In this document: one piece after another, positions 43,877 through 52,221 of the stretch | Layout: each line of letters opens with the position of its first letter | Numbering within the stretch: position 1 is the first letter of the stretch | Translations under genes and position numbers: made by a program | From: Lachnospiraceae bacterium | Lineage (GTDB): Bacteria > Bacillota > Clostridia > Lachnospirales > Lachnospiraceae | Assembly: GCA_014804365.1 (NCBI GenBank) | Contig: JAAUZX010000014.1 | Coordinates: forward strand, 16,118-80,117 | Reading direction: 5' to 3' | Length of the DNA stretch: 64,000 nucleotides | The notes under the pieces: model-generated | What the model was told of the DNA's origin: nothing | Database searches by the model: none | Seen by the model: the letters and a program-made list of their open reading frames with translations, nothing else

Positions 43877-45187
43877 CTATTTTTCCATTTTCCAGAAAAA
43901 AGCGCTGTATCCCGGCAGCTCGCTTCCGCCGCCGAAATCATGGCTTTCTCCGCTGATCAGATCCACCGCCATGCCGCAGCCCGCGTCGAAATGCGCGGTG
44001 TAGTTCTCGCTGTCCGCGTTAATTGCCACAAGCACTCTCTCACTGTCGCACTTACGCTCGAAAATACACTGCTTATTCGTCAGTACAACGGAACGAAAAT
44101 CTCCATAGTTGAGAGCCGCGGAATTCTTCTTCGCCTCGGCAAGCCTGCTGATCCAGTCACACAGGTCAGTCCACTCCGGCTTCTCGAAGCAGGCTCTGAG
44201 TGCCGGATCGCCCTCGCTCTTGTGCGCCTTCGCGCCCCACTCACTGCCGTAATATACACAGGGAATGCCGGGCATACCGAAACACAGTGCATAAATCAAC
44301 GGTAAATGTGCCTCGTTGTTCAGATTGCTCGCGATTCTCGTCACATCATGGTTATCTACAAAAGATAACATGTGTTCTCCCTTATATAAAGTCCAGTTCT
44401 CAGGACCAAACTGTCTGAGCAGTGAATGATTGATCTCAAACATGTTCATGCTGTTAAAGCTGGAGAACAACCCCTTATAACACTCATAGTTCGTAGCGGA
44501 ATGTAACATCTGCCCATTGACAAGCGTCTTGTAATCACCGTGAAGCATCTCTCCCAATAAATAGAAATCCGGCTTCAGACCATCCGTAAAGCCACGCAGC
44601 CTCCTGACAAAATCATGATCCAGACAATATGCCACATCCAGTCTGAGTCCGTCGATATCAAATTCCTCTACCCATCCTCTGACGCTGTCAAGGATATGTT
44701 TGATCACATCCTCATGTCTTAAGTTGAGTTTTACCAGATCGTAATTTCCCTCCCAGCCTTCATACCACAGACCGTCATTATAGTTGGAGTTGCCGCCCAG
44801 ATTAATATTGAACCAACTGAGATAAGGAGAATTCTCCCGATTCTTAAGTACATCCTGAAATGCCCAGAATCCTCTTCCCACATGGTTGAAGACACCGTCC
44901 AGTATCACTTTGATCCCGTTGTCATGCAGATTCTTACATACTTCCTTAAAATCTTCATTCGTTCCCAATCTGCAGTCGATGGTGTGATAATCCCTCGTAT
45001 TGTATCCGTGGGTATCGGATTCAAATACGGGAGAAAAATAGATGGCGTTTATTCCCAGCTTCTTCATATGGGGAATCCAGTCATTCACTTTCAGGATTCT
45101 ATGTACCAACTGCCCGTCGTTCTCAAAAGGCGCTCCGCAAAATCCTAACGGATAGATCTGATAAAAAACACTCTCATAAGCCCACAT
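43877..45187 (-). CDS. GH13 alpha-amylase-family glycoside hydrolase
   Basis: A cytoplasmic GH13 enzyme of 436 residues. Barrel motifs are DGVFNHVG (region I), GLRLDVAY (II, nucleophile D184), LLGEMLHGD (III, acid/base E213) and FVDNHDVTR (IV, D281), so the catalytic triad is complete. There is no N-terminal starch-binding N-domain of the neopullulanase type and no signal peptide; the short form suggests a maltodextrin-degrading alpha-amylase or cyclomaltodextrinase-like enzyme, but specificity cannot be set. The start at 45187 has AGAGGAG upstream. It is monocistronic. Confidence 0.9.
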   Translation of the reverse strand: MWAYESVFYQIYPLGFCGAPFENDGQLVHRILKVNDWIPHMKKLGINAIYFSPVFESDTHGYNTRDYHTIDCRLGTNEDFKEVCKNLHDNGIKVILDGVFNHVGRGFWAFQDVLKNRENSPYLSWFNINLGGNSNYNDGLWYEGWEGNYDLVKLNLRHEDVIKHILDSVRGWVEEFDIDGLRLDVAYCLDHDFVRRLRGFTDGLKPDFYLLGEMLHGDYKTLVNGQMLHSATNYECYKGLFSSFNSMNMFEINHSLLRQFGPENWTLYKGEHMLSFVDNHDVTRIASNLNNEAHLPLIYALCFGMPGIPCVYYGSEWGAKAHKSEGDPALRACFEKPEWTDLCDWISRLAEAKKNSAALNYGDFRSVVLTNKQCIFERKCDSERVLVAINADSENYTAHFDAGCGMAVDLISGESHDFGGGSELPGYSAFFWKMEK

Positions 45188-45334
45188 AATATTCTCCTCT
45201 TCTTTATAATCTCTCATTTTATTTCTTTAAAAACTCACGCCTTTTATTTTATCACTGTTCCCTTATATTTGCAAAGTATCATTGCATTGACCGGGAGAGT
45301 ATCTTTTTGAATGAACTAAAATCCGTTTGTCGAC

Positions 45335-45418
45335 TTTTCCACAGCATTTTACCCATTATTTTATGAAAAACGTTGCGATTTGCCAAAGAAATCCCCAATT
45401 TCCACATAGTTATCCACA
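45335..45418. other. Cluster of DnaA-box-like sequences in AT-rich intergenic DNA
   Basis: One perfect DnaA box TTATCCACA (45410-45418) with near-matches TTTTCCACA (45335-45343) and ATTTCCACA (45398-45406); TTTTCCACC follows at about 45439. The surrounding 45188-45631 is a 444-bp gene-free, AT-rich stretch between divergent genes. No dnaA or dnaN is nearby, so it is unlikely to be oriC. Confidence 0.4.
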
Positions 45419-45549
45419 TCGACAGCAATGTCATATCATGATGAATTTTCCACCTTTTTTGTCAAAAAAGAATGTCATTTTCGGAATTTTCTATTATAAT
45501 TATGTCACTTTTCTAAATTTCCCATGGTGAAAGGTGTCAATAAATATTG

Positions 45550-45602
45550 TATAATGTTTTCATAACAGTCAATAGATTTTGTGGGTTGACGTTTTAAGTC
45601 AA
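45550..45602 (+). promoter_or_regulatory. Candidate promoter region of nfo
   Basis: A consensus -10 TATAAT (45550-45555) with a weak -35. Downstream is a TTGAC...GTCAA inverted repeat (45586-45602), ending 29 bp before the nfo start. Confidence 0.45.
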
Positions 45603-45631
45603 TCGAATTACGGAAAGGATGGTATTCAGAT

Positions 45632-46495
45632 ATGCAGCCGATACTGGGCTCCCATGTGGGAATGAGCGGTAAAGAAATGATGTTGGGCTCCGCGAAGGAG
45701 GCGGTGTCTTATGAGGCGAACACCTTCATGTTATACACAGGTGCACCCCAGAATACGAAGCGAAAGGATATCGGGGAACTGAATATCGCCCCTGCATGGG
45801 AATATATGCACGCCCACGGAATCAATGAATTCGTTGTTCATGCACCCTATATCATCAATTTGGCTAATACGGTCAATCCTGCCACCTATGAAATTGCAGT
45901 GGAATTCCTTGCGCTGGAAATCGAGCGCACGATCGCCATGGGTTCCCACATCCTGATCCTGCACCCCGGTGCACATGTGGGTGCAGGGACCGAAGCAGGT
46001 ATTGACCGGATTGTTCAAGGTCTGAACGAAGTGCTCACCGGAACACAGGACTGCTATATCGCGCTGGAGACCATGGCCGGTAAAGGTTCCGAGATCGGAC
46101 GCAGTTTTGAAGAACTGGCTGCCATCTACGACAAAGTCACACACAGCGATAAACTGCGCGTCTGTATGGATACATGCCATCTAAACGATGCCGGTTATGA
46201 TATCGTAAATGATTTCGACGGGGTAATTGACCAATTTGATCAACTAATTGGAAAATCGCAGATCGCCCTGTTTCATATCAATGACAGCAAGAACGAGCGC
46301 GGCGCAGCGAAAGACCGCCATGCCAACATCGGCGAGGGCACCATCGGAACGGAGGCTCTGCGATACATTGTCCACCATCCTGATTTCATACATCTTCCCA
46401 AGATACTGGAAACTCCCTATATTCCGTCATTGACTGATCCGGACAAGAAGGTGCCGCCCTATAAGGAAGAGATTATGCTGCTGCGGGCGCAATAA
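45632..46495 (+). CDS. nfo: Endonuclease IV (AP endonuclease)
   Basis: Deoxyribonuclease IV (287 residues), which incises DNA at abasic sites in base-excision repair using three zinc ions. The TIM-barrel metal-ligand motifs are all visible: [40 protein letters not shown] and [23 protein letters not shown]. Length matches bacterial Nfo (about 280). GAAAGGATGG lies before the start. It is a single gene, convergent with the helicase gene whose 3' end lies 11 bp away. Confidence 0.95.
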   Translation: MQPILGSHVGMSGKEMMLGSAKEAVSYEANTFMLYTGAPQNTKRKDIGELNIAPAWEYMHAHGINEFVVHAPYIINLANTVNPATYEIAVEFLALEIERTIAMGSHILILHPGAHVGAGTEAGIDRIVQGLNEVLTGTQDCYIALETMAGKGSEIGRSFEELAAIYDKVTHSDKLRVCMDTCHLNDAGYDIVNDFDGVIDQFDQLIGKSQIALFHINDSKNERGAAKDRHANIGEGTIGTEALRYIVHHPDFIHLPKILETPYIPSLTDPDKKVPPYKEEIMLLRAQ

Positions 46496-46506
46496 CACGG
46501 CGACAT

Positions 46507-48957
46507 TTACAGCCATTCATCCCAGAAGCGTTCTATCCGTCGACCAATATGGTCAACTGTTACAATTTCATAATTTTCCCACTCTCTGGGAAATAATCTC
46601 TGATAAGCAGGCGACAGAAACCTGTCATCTAAGAGCGCCACGATCCCGAAGTCTTCTACGGTACGGATGACTCGTCCCGCCGCCTGCAGCACCTTATTCA
46701 TACCGGGATACCTGTAGGCATAATCAAAACCATTCTCTCCCCACCCATCGAAATAATTTTTCAACAGTTCCCTCTCATTGCACACCTGCGGAAGCCCGGT
46801 GCCGATAATGACGGCACCGATCAGGCTGTCATTCTTTAAGTCGATGCCCTCACTGAAAATACCGCCCATCACACAGAATCCCAGCAAACTTCTATCTTCC
46901 TCCACCTCAATTTCCATCCTGATCAGCGCATTCAGATCACAGTCCTCATTTCCGGTGAACCTGTTCAGAAACGCCTCCCGCGCCTGTTCATTCATATAAT
47001 CTTCCTGCACGATGCACTCCACGGTCCCCTCTGCATTGAAATAATGTATATAGATTTCATAAACATTTCGCAAAAAAGCATGGGACGGAAAGAACAGCAT
47101 ATAATTGCCATGCCTCTGCCGTACTACCTCATGAATATATGAAGCGATCCGATAATATTCCTCGTCACCTCTTCGCGTATATCTGCTGGTCACATCGCTA
47201 CCGATGTACAGCCCCATCTTCTCCGGATTAAACACCGACTTGGCATACACCTCATAATCTCCTTCATCCGCTCCCAGCAGCGTCTTATAATACCCGATCG
47301 GCAGAAGTGTAGCCGAAAACAGGATCGTACTTCTTCCACGCTGCATACACTCTCTGAGATTCTTCGCCGGATTGACGCAGAAAAGTTTAAGTATAAAACT
47401 GCCATCCGACTCCATCTCCGAATAAGTCACATAATTCTCATCCAGAAGCTCATACATCTCCAGAAAATGGGACACCTCAAAATAAAACTCCAGTATGTCA
47501 CTGCGCACCGGACTGTCCTCATGATCCTCCAGATAATCATCGATCGCCGCACTCAGCCTCGTCAATGCCCGCACAAAGGGATCAATGTGCTCCTCCACCC
47601 TATAATTTTCACACTCTCTTTTCAGGGCAAGCAATTCCTTATTACATTTATCCAGATTCTTGGCGATCCGCTCATCGTACGCCCGGACCGTCCTTTTTAA
47701 CTCCAGAAAATCTTCCTTCCGAAGCACTGCACTGTACATATCCCGGCCCCGCTCCACCAGATTGTGGGCCTCATCAATGAGGAAAATATAATCTCCCCGG
47801 ATTCCCTCGGCAAAAAATCTGCGCAGATACACATGCGGATCAAACACATAATTGTAATCACAAATGACCGCATCGGCAAAAAGGCTCATGTCCAGACACA
47901 TCTCAAACGGACATACGCTGTGCTTCTTCGCATATTCCTCTATTTTTTCCCTGCTGAAGACATCCTCATGGGTAAGCATGTCGTACATCGCGTCGTTGAT
48001 TCTGTCGTAATGCCCCTTGGCGTAGGGACAGTGCTCCGGATTACACTCTGTTTCCTCCAGGAAACAGATCTTGTCCTTCGCCGTCAGCATAACACTCTTA
48101 AACTTTAAACCATGCTCTCTGAGGAGTGCGAAGGTATGGTCGGCTACCGTACGGGTAATGGTCTTGGCCGTCAGATAAAATATCTTCTCGCACAGCTCCT
48201 CCCCCATAGCTTTCACTGCCGGAAATACCGTGGAGATCGTCTTCCCCACGCCGGTGGGTGCCTCAATAAACAGTTTACGCTTATGATAGATCGTCCGATA
48301 GACATAGGAGGCCAGTTCCTTCTGCCCCTCTCTGTAAGAATACGGAAACGTCAGCGCCTTGATGGATTCCTGTCTCATCTTCTGCCATGCAAAGCTGTAG
48401 TCCGCCCATTTGCGATACTGTTCCATCACTTCCTCGAACCATTCCCGCAGCTCCTGATAGGTATAGTCATAATGAAAATAGCGTATCTCCTCGGTTTCCA
48501 TATGACAGTATGTCATGCGTACGCGAATTGCATTCAGACCGTTCTGCGCGGCATAGATATAAGCGTAACACTTCGCCTGCGCCAGATGAACCGGCACGGA
48601 GTCCTTCATTTTCTTAATATCTCGGAATACACCTTTGATTTCATCGATGGTAACTCTGACTTGCTGAGTCAACTGTCCTGTTGTCTCTGTGGATTTCGCT
48701 GTTATATCCTCTGTTACATTCTCCGTAATGATCCCATCCGCACGTCCTTCCACAATAATTTCATATTCCCCTGTATCATAGACGTACTTAAGTCCCACCT
48801 CCGCCTGATATTCCGGCCCCATACGCCGCTGAATCATACGGTGGATTCTGCTCCCCTCCTGCATCGCGTTCTCAGGAGATACCGTTCTTCTATTGTCGAT
48901 ATCGCCGGAGCGGAGGATAAACTCCACCAGACTCCTGACTGAAATATGTACTTCCAT
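46507..48957 (-). CDS. DinG/XPD-type helicase with N-terminal PD-(D/E)XK nuclease
   Basis: An 816-residue fusion. The first 200 residues carry a PD-(D/E)XK-type nuclease pattern: EVGLKYVYD, EGRADGI, DEIKG and the Gln motif QAKCYAYIY, as in RecB/Cas4-like domains. The rest is an XPD/DinG superfamily-2 helicase with Walker A APTGVGKT (about 232-240), four cysteines at about 298-352 (CFLEETECNPEHCPY then CPFEMC) for a 4Fe-4S cluster, DEAH box LIDEAHNL (about 392-399) and C-terminal motif VLQAAGRVIRT. It should unwind damaged DNA with 5'-3' polarity and may also cut it. No SOS box was seen upstream. Confidence 0.88.
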   Translation of the reverse strand: MEVHISVRSLVEFILRSGDIDNRRTVSPENAMQEGSRIHRMIQRRMGPEYQAEVGLKYVYDTGEYEIIVEGRADGIITENVTEDITAKSTETTGQLTQQVRVTIDEIKGVFRDIKKMKDSVPVHLAQAKCYAYIYAAQNGLNAIRVRMTYCHMETEEIRYFHYDYTYQELREWFEEVMEQYRKWADYSFAWQKMRQESIKALTFPYSYREGQKELASYVYRTIYHKRKLFIEAPTGVGKTISTVFPAVKAMGEELCEKIFYLTAKTITRTVADHTFALLREHGLKFKSVMLTAKDKICFLEETECNPEHCPYAKGHYDRINDAMYDMLTHEDVFSREKIEEYAKKHSVCPFEMCLDMSLFADAVICDYNYVFDPHVYLRRFFAEGIRGDYIFLIDEAHNLVERGRDMYSAVLRKEDFLELKRTVRAYDERIAKNLDKCNKELLALKRECENYRVEEHIDPFVRALTRLSAAIDDYLEDHEDSPVRSDILEFYFEVSHFLEMYELLDENYVTYSEMESDGSFILKLFCVNPAKNLRECMQRGRSTILFSATLLPIGYYKTLLGADEGDYEVYAKSVFNPEKMGLYIGSDVTSRYTRRGDEEYYRIASYIHEVVRQRHGNYMLFFPSHAFLRNVYEIYIHYFNAEGTVECIVQEDYMNEQAREAFLNRFTGNEDCDLNALIRMEIEVEEDRSLLGFCVMGGIFSEGIDLKNDSLIGAVIIGTGLPQVCNERELLKNYFDGWGENGFDYAYRYPGMNKVLQAAGRVIRTVEDFGIVALLDDRFLSPAYQRLFPREWENYEIVTVDHIGRRIERFWDEWL

Positions 48958-48992
48958 CTCAGACCATTTCTTTCTATAGCTGTGCCATTACA

Positions 48993-49036
48993 CAAAAACT
49001 CCCTACTAAGATATTACGCTATCTTAAATAGGGAGT
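48993..49036 (-). terminator. Terminator of the HPr-like gene
   Basis: ACTCCCTA/TAGGGAGT outer stem with an inner TAAGATA/TATCTTA stem, followed by TTTTTG on the minus strand. Confidence 0.8.
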
Positions 49037-49121
49037 CAATGTAACGAATTCCATATAAAACTATTGTCCTTTTACACTGTTGCATGTCCGGGACGGCGAC
49101 AAACTCTTCCAGGCTGCCTTC

Positions 49122-49346
49122 TTAACACGCCACTGCGAACTTTTTGAGATATTTCTCAAACTCAGCATCGTACCCGTTATACGCAACCGTCAGAACCTGC
49201 TTAAAATTAAGTCCTAACACCCCGACAATAGATTTGGCATCTACAATATAGCTGTTATAGGAGATGTCAACATCATAAATGCATTTCGACGCAGCGGAAA
49301 CAAAGTCTCTCACCTCATCCGGTCTTAATTTAATTCTGTGTTGCAT
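49122..49346 (-). CDS. HPr-like protein lacking the active-site histidine
   Basis: A 74-residue HPr-fold protein. The segment FVSAASKC and the regulatory-serine helix DAKSIVGVLGL match HPr, with Ser in the position of HPr Ser46. The active-site HARP segment reads IKLRPDE: the histidine phosphorylated by enzyme I is replaced by Lys. It therefore cannot relay PTS phosphate but could be phosphorylated on serine, as the Crh protein is in Bacillus. A role in carbon-catabolite signalling is inference. The start at 49346 has AAGGTG upstream. Confidence 0.75.
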   Translation of the reverse strand: MQHRIKLRPDEVRDFVSAASKCIYDVDISYNSYIVDAKSIVGVLGLNFKQVLTVAYNGYDAEFEKYLKKFAVAC

Positions 49347-49593
49347 AACATTCACCTTCCTTTTCCATTCATGTATGCAAAAGGCACACATAGAAAAATT
49401 TGTTTACTTACTCCTCGTTTGAAATGATTATACTCTTTTCATTTCGTTTGTAAAGAGGCTCTTTTTGTTCTTGATAAAAGACAATATTGCCACTTTCTTG
49501 CAACTTTACATAAATATTTTGAACTTCAAAGCTTTTTTTGTTTAATCTGTCTATTATCTGCCATTATGTCCAACTTCCACTGCCGCAATTTAC

Positions 49594-50367
49594 TCAGTTT
49601 TTATTAAATTCAACCATATAATCTTGGAATCCCAGCGGCAGCATCTGACATTGTAAACGGATGTTTCTGCGTTCACGGATCGCAATCGTCTTATGGAACA
49701 TGGTAAACAATTCCTGGTACTGCTGTTCCTTCTGTGACCACTGCATCCGATCCTTAGGCAGCTGCTCCTCCTCCGACACCAGATACCATTCCTTGTGCGC
49801 CGGATGTATCCCGTACAGTCCATGCTTTTCGTCATAAATCATGAAGTTCTCCGTTGCCAGCCGGTCTGCAAAATGCGGCATGACAAAAGGCACCACATTG
49901 TTCTCCGGTCCGATCAATGCATATAAAATCCCCTGCTGAAGCTCCTGAAACCGTATAAACTCCACTTCGTGATGTACTTCATTCGCAGTGCGTCTCGCAA
50001 GTTCAAATGTCCTGACCACGTAAGGATTTCGCAGATTTTCCATCGTCCGCCTGCCGCTTCCGGCCGTGATTCCCTCTACCACGGTGCGATAGATTGCCTC
50101 ACCCTTCGACCTGTCACAGGATGCCGCCGCCCTGCAGATCGTCATATACACCTCTTCACCCAGCCTGCTCTTCAGTGTCCTAATCACCTTATCAGTCTTG
50201 ACAGAATCAGGGTGGCTATACATGTAAGTTGCAAATAATCTGTAATTATCTTCCTCACCCACCTGTATATGAGTGTGCTCATGCCCCTCCCTTAAAGCAT
50301 AAACATCATAGACTGCCGTGAAGATTCCCTCTAACGAGTCCTCACAGATAATATATTTCTCTTCCAT
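49594..50367 (-). CDS. DUF4130 / TIGR03915 putative DNA repair protein
   Basis: A 257-residue protein of the family found beside the radical-SAM repair protein (TIGR03915, DUF4130). The N-terminal YICEDSLEGIFTAVYDVY and the middle RNPYVVRTFELARRTANEVHHEVEFIRFQELQQGILYALIGPENNVVPFVMPHFADR are characteristic. Some homologues are fused to a uracil-DNA-glycosylase-like domain; here that extension is absent and the protein ends soon after HKTIAIRERRNIRLQCQMLPL. It lies 109 bp downstream of its radical-SAM partner. Function is unproven; DNA base repair is inferred from the family. Confidence 0.85.
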   Translation of the reverse strand: MEEKYIICEDSLEGIFTAVYDVYALREGHEHTHIQVGEEDNYRLFATYMYSHPDSVKTDKVIRTLKSRLGEEVYMTICRAAASCDRSKGEAIYRTVVEGITAGSGRRTMENLRNPYVVRTFELARRTANEVHHEVEFIRFQELQQGILYALIGPENNVVPFVMPHFADRLATENFMIYDEKHGLYGIHPAHKEWYLVSEEEQLPKDRMQWSQKEQQYQELFTMFHKTIAIRERRNIRLQCQMLPLGFQDYMVEFNKN

Positions 50368-50476
50368 AATATATGTCTCCCGTATACCATTCCATCAATT
50401 ATATAGAAGAGCCGTCCAGCTCATCATGTCATTAACAAATGCATAGTTACATTTCCTATGCTTAGGCCAAATCACT

Positions 50477-51820
50477 TCACAAAATACTCCTGTAATTCTG
50501 TGCTCCCAGAATCATCCCGTCATCGAATAGGGATATCTGCCTGTATGTCGTCCCATCCGGCATAAACGGCAGCCGCTCTCCCCGGCCCATCCGATTCTGA
50601 TAAGTCAGATTGCGCACGATATATTCCTCATCAATCTTCGTCGGATACATCATCCTGCCACCGCAAGTGATAAAATACAACGCCCGCTTTAACACCACAC
50701 CCATCTTCTTTAAATCCTCAAATGTTAGACTGCCGAACCGTCTGGCTGCTATGATGCGCCTTGCACTCTTGACACCGATCCCCGGAATCCTGAGAAGAAG
50801 CCGATAATCCGCACGATTGATCTCCACCGGAAACACTTCCAGATGACGCACCGCCCAATCCGCCTTCGGATCAATCGCCATGTTAAAATTAGGACGGTCT
50901 GTCGTCAACAATTCATCCACCTTAAAATCATAGAACCTAAGCAGCCAGTCCGCCTGATACAGCCTGTGCTCCCGAAGAAGCGGCGGACCGCCCGTCACGG
51001 CGGGCAGTTCCTTATCCTCATTCACGTTTACAAACGCCGAGTAGTACACTCTTTTTAAGGAAAATTTCTCATACAGGTTCTCCGCCACTGACATGATTTG
51101 ATAGTCGCTTTCCGGCAGTGCTCCCACCACCATCTGCGTAGACTGCCCAGCCTCGCAGAAATGCGGCGCATGTCTGTATAAGGCAAGTTCATTCTTACTC
51201 TGGGTAATACCGTTCTGAATCTGCCGCATCGGCTTCAATATATTCTTGCGATGCTTATTCGGCGCCATCTCCCGCAGTCCGTCCGCCGTCGCCATCTCCA
51301 GATTCACACTCATGCGGTCTGCCAGATACCCTGCCCGCTGTATAAGCAGCGGATCCGCCCCCGGAATCGCCTTCACGTGGATATATCCCTGAAACCGATG
51401 CACCGTGCGCAGCTTATGCACTGTCTCACAGATCAGCTCCATCGTATAGTTTGGACTGTACAGTATCCCTGAACTTAAGAACAAACCTTCTATATAATTG
51501 CGTCTGTAAAATTCCATCGTCAATTCACACACCTCATCCGGTGTGAAAGACGCCCGGGGCACGTCATTGGACTTCCGGTTGATGCAGTATCTGCAATCAT
51601 AGATACACTCGTTGGTAAACAGTATCTTTAACAGAGAAATGCACCTTCCGTCTGCCGCAAAACTGTGACACAGTCCTGCCGCGACCGTATTTCCGATCCC
51701 CGTACCGTCATTTTTGCGGTTTGATCCGCTGGAGCTGCACGATACGTCATACTTCGCGGCATCCGCCAGTATTTTCAGTTTATCCATAACCGACATCTGC
51801 GGCGATATCCTGACTTCCAT
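50477..51820 (-). CDS. Radical-SAM putative DNA modification/repair protein (TIGR03916)
   Basis: Radical-SAM protein of 447 residues. The 4Fe-4S motif CIYDCRYC lies in LFTNECIYDCRYCINR. A C-terminal helix-hairpin-helix DNA-binding motif LLRIPGIGVKSARRIIAARRFGSL is followed by EDLKKMGVVLKRALYFI. This combination defines the TIGR03916 family, always linked to the DUF4130 family. Two LexA-box-like palindromes flank its promoter, so induction by DNA damage is expected. The reaction is not known. Confidence 0.9.
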   Translation of the reverse strand: MEVRISPQMSVMDKLKILADAAKYDVSCSSSGSNRKNDGTGIGNTVAAGLCHSFAADGRCISLLKILFTNECIYDCRYCINRKSNDVPRASFTPDEVCELTMEFYRRNYIEGLFLSSGILYSPNYTMELICETVHKLRTVHRFQGYIHVKAIPGADPLLIQRAGYLADRMSVNLEMATADGLREMAPNKHRKNILKPMRQIQNGITQSKNELALYRHAPHFCEAGQSTQMVVGALPESDYQIMSVAENLYEKFSLKRVYYSAFVNVNEDKELPAVTGGPPLLREHRLYQADWLLRFYDFKVDELLTTDRPNFNMAIDPKADWAVRHLEVFPVEINRADYRLLLRIPGIGVKSARRIIAARRFGSLTFEDLKKMGVVLKRALYFITCGGRMMYPTKIDEEYIVRNLTYQNRMGRGERLPFMPDGTTYRQISLFDDGMILGAQNYRSIL

Positions 51821-51865
51821 CCCCTAATCAATTCCTTTTCCTAATAACAGATCATCCCATATATA

Positions 51866-51881
51866 CAGAACGTTTGTTCTG
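51866..51881 (-). promoter_or_regulatory. LexA/SOS box 1
   Basis: CAGAACGTTTGTTCTG: GAAC-N4-GTTC core (51868-51879) within a longer palindrome, located at the predicted transcript start of the radical-SAM repair operon. Confidence 0.75.
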
Positions 51882-51888
51882 TATGTGT

Positions 51889-51917
51889 ATCATATCATAT
51901 ACTATTTTCAAAAGCAA
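51889..51917 (-). promoter_or_regulatory. Promoter of the radical-SAM repair operon
   Basis: TTGCTT (51912-51917), 17-bp spacer, TATGAT (51889-51894). It is flanked on each side by an SOS-type box. Confidence 0.65.
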
Positions 51918-51926
51918 GTACTTTTT

Positions 51927-51940
51927 CGAACATTTGTTCT
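51927..51940 (-). promoter_or_regulatory. LexA/SOS box 2
   Basis: CGAACATTTGTTCT matches the Gram-positive LexA consensus CGAAC-N4-GTTC. It lies about 10 bp upstream of the -35 box, 48 bp from box 1. Confidence 0.75.
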
Positions 51941-52143
51941 TAATCTCATATTTGCTTTTCACGTAATTATTCAATCGCAATACACTTTGATTGGAACCGG
52001 ACGCGCTGTGAAAGGAGCGAAAGCGCGGCTCCGTAGATATTGCCTTCCCTCTGAGCGTCCGTCTTAGATAACCTTCAATCATTAACATATTATTCTGCTA
52101 ATTCCTCTTGATTTCTCCCGCAAAACGCGGTTAAATAAAAGTA

Positions 52144-52190
52144 AATTTGCTCCGCAAATTAACTTTACGAGTATTGCTTCGCAAACTCGT
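52144..52190 (+). promoter_or_regulatory. Two tandem hairpins in the asnA leader
   Basis: AATTTGC-TCC-GCAAATT (52144-52160) and ACGAGT-A-TTGC-TTC-GCAA-ACTCGT (52167-52190) share a TTGC-TYC-GCAA core. No T-box consensus (GGGTGGNACCGCG-like) was found, so T-box control is not supported. No promoter was picked out in 51941-52143. Confidence 0.5.
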
Positions 52191-52221
52191 CCATCCAAAT
52201 TTCTATAAAGCGAGGTTTCCT

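Noticed and set aside
45335..45440. Chromosomal origin
   Set aside because: Too few boxes and no dnaA, dnaN, gyrB or rpmH nearby.
51852..52088. 78-codon minus-strand frame between the radical-SAM gene and asnA
   Set aside because: It covers the SOS boxes and promoter, and the translated sequence is unlike any protein family.
51990..52221. T-box riboswitch before asnA
   Set aside because: No specifier-loop layout or conserved antiterminator block could be found; only short hairpins.
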